Source of the DNA: Biscogniauxia marginata
Lineage: Eukaryota; Ascomycota; Sordariomycetes; Xylariales; Xylariaceae
Assembly: GCA_022695795.1 (NCBI GenBank)
Contig: MU404103.1
Coordinates: 124,001 to 188,000 of the forward strand
Reading direction: 5' to 3'
Length of the DNA: 64,000 nucleotides
Of the stretch, positions 55,178-64,000 are shown one piece after another (the stretch's first letter is position 1; each line of letters starts with the position of its first letter). The notes beneath the pieces were generated by a model, which was not told the DNA's origin, searched no databases, and saw only the letters and a list, made by a program, of their open reading frames with translations. Made by a program: the position numbers and the translations under genes.

Positions 55178-58100
55178 CGTGTTGCCAAGGACCAGACCGG
55201 GCGCGGGTTTTCCCACGCCCAACCGTCGTGTAACGCGTAGTAGTCAGGGGTCGCGAAAACAGGCGCTGTATAGTCGGTGAGACGTTAAACCTGCTTTGTT
55301 CTGATAACAGTGGCTGACTTGCATGAATATATTATGTAGGCAAGATTAAACATCGTCTTGGCCAGACAGGAATTCGAGGGAAGGGGTTTCATTTCATTTA
55401 TTTAAGATGAATGAACTGCAATGACAAGGCACAGCAAGGGAACGCGTCCTGCGCGTCCAGCTCATCAAACTCCAACCTTCAACTAGAACTCACCATCAGA
55501 TTTAGAGATTTTTAACAACTGGATAGTACTATGTGCCATAGGACCGGTCGCTGAAGAGATAGCCGTTCTATGATGGTCTGGGGAGAGCCGGGGTGAACTA
55601 AGGAACAAGGGGCCAGGGGCGCCTTAGAGGATCGGAGTATAGTATGCCGATCACAATGCTTAAACACACGAACATAACGCGGGGCCCCGAGTCCTAGGTG
55701 GTTCGGGCCTCTTAGAACCAGGAACGTGCGCGTGATTCTCATACAAACTTACCTAAGTAGTAAATCGCCATGATGAAATTAAGCAGGTCCTATGCAGTAC
55801 TACCTTGACTACCTATCGGTATGTCTCGAAACTAATACTCATTTCGTGTTAGACATGCAAGACATATACCTAGTAAGTCAGGGGCGCATCCGCAATTTGT
55901 AGTCAGATACACAAGGCTGGCGGCCGGCGTTAGCTTACCTACAGTTGTATGAATGTGCATAGCTCAGTAATAGCGTTCAGAAGAGCCATTACTACATAAA
56001 TATAGATAAGTCATTGTCTTCTTGCATCCAACTACTAGCTTTCCCTCAATCCTTTAGTTATATTTCCCCCCTCCTTCAGGATCCATCCAGCCGGATCGAC
56101 CCGACAAGGTATTTTCAGTTAGCTACCATACCAACACTAGCATTCCGCCGTTTTGATACAAGGAATGGCTTCATGGACTACCGTGGTACTGTCTGAAAAC
56201 AACTATCGTCATGTTTGAAGGTACCCCTTACGTCTAGCTCCCCCCCGTCGATATCGAGGCAGCTGCGAGGAATCACGTTCCAAAAGCCAAGAAGAAAACG
56301 CCCTCGCCAAGTTCTTAGCCAACAAACTTATAGCCTGGCTAGCATCAACTACTACCCAACGTAGGACTATACGTCGGATGCCTTTCGGTCTGGAATTTAA
56401 ATTCCACACAGATGACCATTACCATGTCAGCAAATAACCCGCTTTGGATATCTTACATGGTCACGAGCATCATTGATACCGTTTTTCGGAGGCTGCGTGC
56501 GAGCGAAGTACCACTGCGTTAATTTTCCGCCGCATCGCTGAAGCCTACTCAATACTTACGCCAGCAAGCGTTCTTCACATGTTCGACGGGTAGTTACTGA
56601 TAGATTTTAATTTGGTGTTAATGGCACACAAGCCCGAGCATGTTTCGGCAATATGTAGCTTGAGTCTTCGGTGTCAGCTCGTTCTCATTGATTCCCAAGC
56701 TACCACTTATGTGAATTGGTGCAGCAAGAGACGATGAACACTTATTACACACTACGTATGTATATCTTTGAGTCGGGTCCAGGCAGCCCTATCGTAAGTA
56801 TTTGAGGACCCAGTGCTCATAAAAGCAAGCAGCTTGTCCAGAACCAACCCCCAAAACCCTCCACATAAAACCTCTTAGATAACCTGAATTACGGCTACTA
56901 GAAATGCAGTTTTCACACAATTGATTAGCGAAAAGAATCAAACACAAGTCATAAGGCAATCGGTGTCAAGGGCTTATCCTACTAACATTGGCATATAGCA
57001 GTAAAAACACGGGATACAAGGGTCTTCGGGAGACAAAGGGATCTTTTGGGTGTAAAGCGGCCGCTTATCCGTGTACCTTTAGTTCTATCTCTTTGCGCAA
57101 CCACGAAGTTGTCACCTAACCCTCAAAGGAGGCACGCATCACGACGGTTAGCTTGCCTGCGGTAAGTGCTTGACGTCATGTAGTTCTCCCATTTAATGTC
57201 TAGCTTCCAAGCGTTTTCATTAGTTGCACGGTATTATGGATTCGGTGCCTTTCGTTGGTTCGTATTTAATAGTGGGTTGGGAAATATATGACCATTTTAT
57301 ATCAACCCAAATATGAAGATTATAGAAGTATCAATAATAGAGAGCTAGTAAGCTACCTTCAATATTTGCAGTTCTTCGGCCGCGGAATTATGAGTACATC
57401 CTCTCGGCCACAGACCCTACATGGCCCAACTACTGACACCAACCTCCATTCTATTGGGGACAACATATAACCCCTATTTTTCCCTTCCAGCGCAGACGGT
57501 TCCTATCATTCAAACCAGAGCATGTCAGTCACTCTAATAAGAATTTAAGGACGTTGATATTATCCGCCTGTGTAAACATACACAGTACATACTTTGAAAT
57601 GAATGTTTAGTAGGTATCTTGTCGTATGAATAGATCATTGAGTGGCATTATCAGCAGCTATTCTCAAAGCATACGTTGTGATGAAACAGTAAGTTGTTCT
57701 TGTTTACCACGCATCCCAGCTAAACACGAGGAATATTTCTCCAGAGCAACAGTTAGAAAAGATTTGTGTCTCCAGTTTTGTGCCTGAAGTTGGAAATAAG
57801 GGTCAGTAATCATCACATATACCTAATAATATGTAAGTACCTAGGTATTCTCATAACCCCGGAATTATGGCTGGGTATGTTAAGGTGGGATCATTTATCC
57901 AAGATGGAATCGGGTATATAAACCGAATGCTATATATCATCGTGCAATACTGACTGTCTAGCATGTGCTTCAATAAGGCGTATATATATGAGTTAGTACA
58001 TAATTCATATGACTGCTGAGACAGTAACTAGTTATAGTAGTTATCGTGGCGTTGTAGACCCCCGATAACCCTGAATTGTTCGAGTTACTGTTTCTAACCT

Positions 58101-59492
58101 GTATTTCAATTTTAATGCGATTTGAGTGTATATAATGTAGTTGCTTATGTGTCCTTGAATATTCTGTTCAAGAAATTCAATAGTTTACTGAAGTCAAAGT
58201 GTACGTATTCGAGATTAAGGTCGAATTAGTTGTCTTCCTGCATTTTGAATAGATCATCGGTTCGAATATTGAGTTTTAGGAATGGTAAGCCTCTATCTGA
58301 CACAATTGGCGTAAAATTAACAGCTCGGGTTTTATTATCTTCATAACTTTATATAACACGGCAATCCTGAACACTGCCAAATTCGGGCTGAATCTTAACC
58401 TTCCTATTTTCAAGAACGAAACTTCAATGTACGGATCATACCCTGCTTTTCTAGTCCCCCTGGTGGGTAAACATGTATAGTTTCGTATATGACGCTGTTT
58501 TGAGCCGAATCTGTTTTGTCCGTGAACAAAACCCGGAGAGCTCGTACGTAGGGCTTGGACCGCAGAATCTCGAGGTCGAAATCGAAGACTCGCGAAAGTA
58601 GCGAAACATTGTCTGTTTATATGCTGAGGAAGGAAGCCGTATTGTAAAATGAGAGACTGGGTCTTCCTACACTGTATCGAAGGTCTTTCTAATGGTAAAT
58701 TCCAGCAGAAGGGCTTTTTACTTGTGTACCATTTGACTTCGGACTTATTTATCAAAGTGTATCCAATTGGTCGTACTAAGAATTACTCACCTATTTCAGG
58801 CTGGGAGGAGTAAGTTAAGTGCAATGACCTGGCGTTTTATCATCTTCTGAACCTCGTCAATTATCTTGTGATCCCACGACAAATCCCCCTTCGCCTCGGA
58901 AGACACGGCGACCTCTGTGATTCTTGCTTGTCCACCAAGCACATGCAGCAATTCAATATGGTGTCAAAGTCTATTATGAACTGATTACATGGCGACCGCT
59001 CTATCCTTGAATCCTAGACACTTTTGGATTTGTTCGGTGGCTTGCTTCATTGTGGGAAACCAGAGAACGTGTCCGCCATTTACTACTGTTTTTGGATATT
59101 GCGAGGCGCCATGACAACTAAGGTAAAATATCATTTGGCATGGAGAGGCTTTGTTTCAAACTTAATTGAGTCCCGAGGAATATTTATCTTGCTCAAAGCG
59201 CCCGGTTGCTGGCGTCATACTTCTCCGCATCGACTCACATATTGTCTAAAAAGCGTCAAAACGTGATAAATATTACGTAGTAGCAACCATCTACACGTAC
59301 AGCCTTTCTCCGGAGATGGGTCATGTCATTGGCCGGAGTCCGTCGATCAGTCGCACGGAAAACTCGGTACTTGAGCTATCACGAAGGGGTAAATGTGAGA
59401 GTAGAGCTTGGAGTAATTACCATGCTATTTGAATACTTCACACCGCACCCTCAACATCCTTCGTCAAGGTGTAAACACCTCATATAGTTAGG

Positions 59493-60894
59493 ATGCAACT
59501 CAATAGTCTCTTCGTAATCAACTGCCTAGGCTTAGCAGCGGCGCAAGCCGACTTTCCGGTTCAACTCAACAGCACCTTCAAGACGACTGGACCACGCAAT
59601 ATTCGCATTGACACTGGAACCTACGGGCCGCCCCTGGAGGAACATCACTACTTCTATGACCAATGGCCGATTGGGCTTGCCGTCTCTAAAAAGGGTAGAA
59701 TATTCACCTGTTATACCCGAGGAACATACAGCTACACCTTGGGCGAGGTCATTAACGAAACCGCGGAGGCACCATATCCAAATCTAGAACTGAACACTCC
59801 TCCTGGTGGTCTATATACCGTCAGCAATGGAATTTCTTTTGGTAGCAATGACGTACATCACTTGATCAGTGTGCAAGCCCTTTATATTACACCCGACGAC
59901 ACACTATGGGTTCTTGACACCGGACGTCCAACTATCAACCAGTCGGAGAGGCCAAGTACGCCTTACGCTGCTCCGGGAGGACCGAAACTTATCGCTATCA
60001 ACCTGGAAGATAACAAGATTAGCAAGACCTACACTCTTCCAGCAACTGTTCATTACCCGGACTCCTATATGAATGACATGAGATTTGATCTTCGGCAAAA
60101 TGCTACTGAATCTGGAGGTGGCATCGCGTACGTCGTGGATAGTAGCAATGAAGGCAGGACGGGCTTCATTATGATCGATCTCGCTACGGGCGAGAGCTGG
60201 AGGCAGTTGAACCAACACCCTAGTACTCAGGCTGTTTCTGAAGATGTACCAAGCTATCAAGGAATACCATATTACTTGCGGCAAAAGGGGCACCCCCTTG
60301 GCTTCCAACCGGAGGGACTTGACGGCGCCGAACTGGACCAGTACGGAGAGGTGAGGTTCTCTTGCTACGGAATCCCGGTATCATGATTAATTGTTACAGG
60401 TGGTGTATTATTCTGCCCTCACTACGGACTTTCTGTACTCGATTGAGACTCGATACCTCCGTGCCAATCCGAATCATGACCCTCTGGCGGATAAACGCGC
60501 GTCTGATAACGTCAAGAATCTAGGCCAACGTGGAGGCAATGCAAACGGATTTACGGGAGACAGTCTAGGAAACGTCTATATGCTGATGCCAGAGCACAAC
60601 GCCATATACATTTACAAGTAAGCCAGCTTAAAATTTTGGGGTTTATAAGGTTAAAGATTGATTGATGGGACTTCCAGTTATACAACTCGCCTGACGATGC
60701 CTTTTGTAAGGGATCCCCGGATGATTTGGCCGGATAGCGCCAACGTGGGATGGGATGGCTACCTCTACGTAACCGTCAACCAACTGCCCTACCAACCAGA
60801 TTGGAATAATGGAGTCGACAGGCGAATCCATCCGGGATTGGTCTTGAGGGCGAAGCTACCAGATGACGCAAGTAAGAACACCCTCCTGGTGTAA
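59493..60894 (+). CDS. Secreted major royal jelly/yellow-family protein
   Basis: Three exons, 59493-60350, 60400-60617 and 60678-60894, join in phase to 430 aa, normal for the MRJP/yellow family (a six-bladed beta-propeller). The signal peptide is QLNSLFVINCLGLAAAQA. Family segments visible: GLAVSKKGRIFTCYTRG, LISVQALYITPDDTLWVLDT, SYMNDMRFDLRQNATESGGG with AYVVDSSNEGRTGFIMIDLA, VVYYSALTTDFLYSIETRYL, and MIWPDSANVGWDGYLYVTVN near the C-terminus. In insects these proteins act in pigmentation or nutrition; in fungi they are patchily distributed secreted proteins of unknown role. The stop codon is the first three bases of TAA within a run of 21 A. Confidence 0.88.
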
Positions 60895-60913
60895 AAAAAA
60901 AAAAAAAAAAAAA
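60893..60913. repeat. A21 homopolymer at the stop codon of the MRJP gene
   Basis: The TAA stop (60892-60894) runs directly into an uninterrupted A tract to 60913. Introns are retained in the gene, so this is not a sign of retrocopying. Confidence 0.85.
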
Positions 60914-61775
60914 CACTAGGTAATAGCAACCATCTTGCTATTCTGGGTTATTCTGATTTGAAGAGATGGTAGTCTATGGCCTGCGCTCGCGGGTAAACCG
61001 TCTAATGCTTTCCCAGGCTCGTGCTGGGGGCTTGGTGCATTATAGAAAAGAGCACAGCTCGATACCAATGGCGCTAATAGAAATCGAACTTACACTTGCT
61101 GATACTCTGAATATTAAGACTTCCATTAAACCCTTTTGGGGTTCCCCCCCACCAACGACCGCCCCGCATACAGTTGTGGCCGCTGGTCACATTTCGTAAC
61201 AAATATCCTACGTACCTACACACATCAGGTCATGTGGTGTAACCTACCTACCTACCTACATAGTTAGGTATGTACTGTACCTCGGGTAGGGTACCTATGG
61301 AACTGTATATATGCATGTGTACTTACATAAGTACCTAGTATATAATAAGTGAGGTATCGGTTTTCCACAAGTGAGCAATAGTCGTGAGGCAAATGCGAGA
61401 GGATAAGGATAGGGAATCAATACAAGCAAAGTCAAAAACTCCCGTCATTGCGCCATCCGATATGGCGGCCTCGTCATCTTCGAACAAGGGTCTTTCGCCT
61501 AACATGACGGCTTCGTCCCCGCAGTACCTAGGTACCGTCTTGGATATCCAAACGTTACGGACGTGTAGATTATAAATCAAACGATACCCCACACCGTATG
61601 AAGGACGTCTATATAAAGCCGTACATGTACGTAGTGTACAACCCCGTTGGATCCGTCTTCAGCTAGAATTTATTATCATTATTATCGTCACTATCATCAC
61701 CATCGTCATCATCAACAACTTCTTCTTCTTCCAACGCTGAAGAAACCCTAAACAACAATACAAGCTCTCGACGGT
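60895..61775. promoter_or_regulatory. Promoter region of the glutathione S-transferase gene
   Basis: Contains TACCTA units at 61241-61300, a TATA-like TATATAAA at 61610-61617 about 160 bp before the start codon, and a T/C/A-rich stretch of ATC/ATT trinucleotides at 61671-61715 in the probable leader. Confidence 0.5.
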
Positions 61776-62628
61776 ATGGCGGCATCAACTCCAAAGCTGA
61801 AGCTATATACCAACCATGGTTGCCCATGTACGTCTATCTACCTACCGCCTACTCCTGGATAGATATTAAACCTGCCCTGAGCCGGAGTGTTAACGCGATT
61901 AATGAATAGGGGCACACAGGGCTCACATTGCCCTGGCAGAATTGAAGGTGCCGTACGAAGAAGAGATCATCGACCTCTCGGTACCTCGAACCCCCGAGTA
62001 CCTGAAAGTCAATCCCCGCGGTCTCGTACCGTCCCTAGCGGTCGACGACCAGATTATTACCGAGTCAGCTATCGTAGCCGGCTTCCTTACTGACGCCTTC
62101 CCATCCCACCTTGTCCCGGCCTCGAGTGATCCAAACGGGCCCCTGGTGCGGGCGAGGATTGCCTTTTTTGTAGACACGTATTTCTCCAAGGTAAACGGCT
62201 ACCTGTTCAAAGTTCTAGCCTCGAAAACAGACGAGGAGGCAACGAGCCTTGTCCAGGAATTTGTTGATATTCTGGGTAAGGAGGTGGAACCGCTGCTGAG
62301 CAACGCGGCGCCGTTCTTCAATGGCAGCGAAAAGCTTACACTCGCCGAGGTAACATTGCATTCCCTCGTCCATCGACTTAGCTAGTATGCCTTCTTCTGA
62401 CTTATGGATTTACGACAGGTTCTTACCGGGCCATTCATAGCTCGGCTCTGGAGCTGGCCCAAGTATGGGCTTTTGCCTCAAGGTCTCATTAACGATTTGC
62501 AGACCAAAACACCCAACTTCTACCGCTGGGGAGACGTCGTGCGCCAACATCCTAGTGTGATCAGTATCTATGACGAGAAGTTGGTTGCTGAGCGGACGAA
62601 GAAGAGATTGGCCGCCACCCGAAACTGA
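61776..62628 (+). CDS. Glutathione S-transferase family protein
   Basis: Three exons, 61776-61827, 61910-62349 and 62419-62628, join in phase to 233 aa. The N-terminal thioredoxin-like domain starts PKLKLYTNHGCPWAHRAHIA; the intron splits the Trp codon. C16 in the CPW motif is where omega-like or Cys-type GSTs have their catalytic Cys. EYLKVNPRGLVPSLAVDDQI, with the cis-Pro loop VPSL, and the glutathione-binding ESAIVAGFL follow. The C-terminal helical domain covers about residues 95-220 (FFVDTYFSKVNGYLFKVLAS). It is likely cytosolic, in thiol-transfer or detoxification chemistry; the substrate is not predictable. No cluster context is apparent. Confidence 0.92.
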
Positions 62629-64000
62629 TGAGAAAGTTGATAGATGCTCACTTCGAAATAAAGTGAGCGTCGTGGACATGCCCACTTCTATAACCAATTA
62701 GTTACCTAGTAGGTTGATTTAATCGAACTATGTCGCAATCCCCTTGTGTAATCGCAATTTTGCTAGCGATAATTGTGTTGGATTGTGACATTATTGAAGC
62801 TCAGTGACTAGTTATCAGCACAGGGGAACCTATTAAGTAGCTACACGTAAGTTGACTGATAAGTACTTCATATTTATATCAAGGGCACTTGATGTAATAC
62901 TTGATATTCGCCATTCATCTCCCTCTCTATAGTCTAACTTCGGCAGACGGAGCCGTGCCGAAATCTAGGCTTACATGTACTCCGCTAGGTGTGAATCAAA
63001 TCATGCACATGCAACTATTGTTAAACCAGCAGCCGAACCCCCCATATATCTATTCGCTTTTATGTAGCAGTCCAAATGGTAGTAACTAAACGATGCTCCC
63101 AGGAGCTACCTAGTGAGGAGCTGTCAAATATAAATACCTTCATATATGGACCGTCAATCCATACCCCCCTTGTTTTTTCTGTATATATTTATAAATATTA
63201 AATAACTTCATAAATATGTTTATCTGCAAGATCGCATCACGTTGCCGCAACCGTGCGTAGTGGAATGAGTGTCGCCGACAACCCCCTATTAAACGGGGCC
63301 GATACCAGCGGAACTTAGGACACTGCTCTGTGTTTCACTCGCAGAGATAATATTTTAAGATATTACAACCAGAGAATTCGGACAAGAAGCCCTCATCGGT
63401 CTTTGCGAACTCGCCCGAGTTTGAGCACATATTGGTGGCGCAAGCTCTCCGAGATAAAATTTCCCATTGAGCATTCGTCGAGTCGTCTCGGGAACCAGAC
63501 AACTACCCCAATCTCATTGACATTTTTCAAAGACGCACACTCAAATAAACCCTGGACGTCGGTTTTTCTTTCAATGCCGTGTCTGTTCACTTAAGTTCAC
63601 ACATTCTCGATGGCATAAAATAGAGTATTGCCACTCACAGCCGAGCCCCTCCCAGAAGTATATGTTACGTAATTGCCTGTCCTATTCTTGTAAGTCATCT
63701 TTCCTATGATTCTAAGGTTCGTTCATTCTATTGACTCACTTTGGAATGTTATCGGCTGTCAGGAGAGCCCCGCGGCTTGCAATGGTGTAACACGATATAC
63801 AAGGGTGCTTGGGATACCAGGAGGCTATTTAGGTGTGCTAAAAGAGCCTTCCTTCTATCCGTGTGCTTTGAGGTATACCTCCTTGTGAAATAATAACAAT
63901 TTTATAACCTATCTCAAAACAAGGCCTGCATCGTGATATATTCTTAGGCCGGGTAGTATAGTGTATGATACCAGGTTAGACTTGTTCTGATCAAATATAT
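62629..64000. other. Intergenic to window end, no gene supported
   Basis: Overlapping short frames at 63393-63594 on both strands look slightly protein-like (minus: NEIGVVVWFPRRLDECSMGN) but show no domain, start context or splice partner. A gene extending beyond the window end cannot be excluded. Confidence 0.4.

Larger units (their letters stand above)
54081..59492. other. 5.4 kb gene-poor region
   Basis: No confident gene. The minus-strand frame at 58276-58755 (159 codons) is the longest but has no recognisable domain. A plus-strand frame at 54710-55070 is protein-like but broken by TAG/TGA codons, suggesting a relic. An inverted repeat lies at 55106-55177. The rest has short frames only. 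Confidence 0.5.

Noticed and set aside
1..64000. Direct-repeat arrays as CRISPR, and tRNA-like T-loop strings such as GTTCGAATA at 58260
   Set aside because: Repeats are LTRs or microsatellites without regular spacers, and no cloverleaf could be drawn around the T-loop-like strings.

Overview
The window looks like a filamentous ascomycete (Pezizomycotina, possibly Sordariomycetes). Introns are mostly 45-80 nt with GT...AG ends and CTAAC-like branch sites. Fungal-only families are present (Zn2Cys6/Fungal_trans_2 regulator, 2EXR protein, GH76, GPI-anchored wall proteins). A long AT-rich island shows the TGG/TGC to TAG/TAT damage expected of repeat-induced point mutation (RIP). No CRISPR array, rRNA or convincing tRNA was seen. 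All exon models were read by eye and checked for reading phase only.

Layout. 1-13.2 kb: a small conserved-looking protein, a possible small gene or relic near 2.2-2.7 kb, then a group that may work together: myo-inositol oxygenase (-), a complete 10-exon Zn2Cys6 regulator (-) and a divergently transcribed sugar-porter MFS transporter (+). A 2EXR-domain gene follows. 13.4-32.8 kb: a gene-free AT-rich island made of nested Ty3/gypsy-type chromodomain LTR retrotransposons. The outer element (14598-31439) has target-site duplication CTATA. It holds a second copy of which only one LTR remains, and into that copy a third, least mutated element (20726-28163, duplication TTTTA) has inserted. gag-pol runs on the minus strand. 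Between the chromodomain and the 3' LTR, on the opposite strand, lies a short reading frame whose Cys (or RIP-altered Tyr) spacing matches a Zn2Cys6 cluster. An older inverted AT-rich repeat flanks the outer element.

33-44 kb is dense with housekeeping genes: a PnbB/DUF4863 protein, PET117 (cytochrome c oxidase assembly), V-ATPase subunit G with a 9-nt exon, CTNNBL1 (spliceosome-associated armadillo protein), a histidine-phosphatase family protein and a GPI-anchored GH76 Dfg5/Dcw1-type enzyme. 44.8-54.1 kb: a Ser/Thr-rich GPI protein, a Rossmann-fold NAD(P) protein, a GPI protein built of three cysteine-bounded repeats, and a nine-exon secreted GH2 enzyme. 54.1-59.5 kb is gene-poor. 59.5-62.6 kb: a secreted major-royal-jelly/yellow-family protein and a glutathione S-transferase. 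The rest is non-coding as far as can be seen.

Most genes are independent neighbours. The only functional grouping the sequence suggests is inositol oxygenase + regulator + transporter, and that link is inference.
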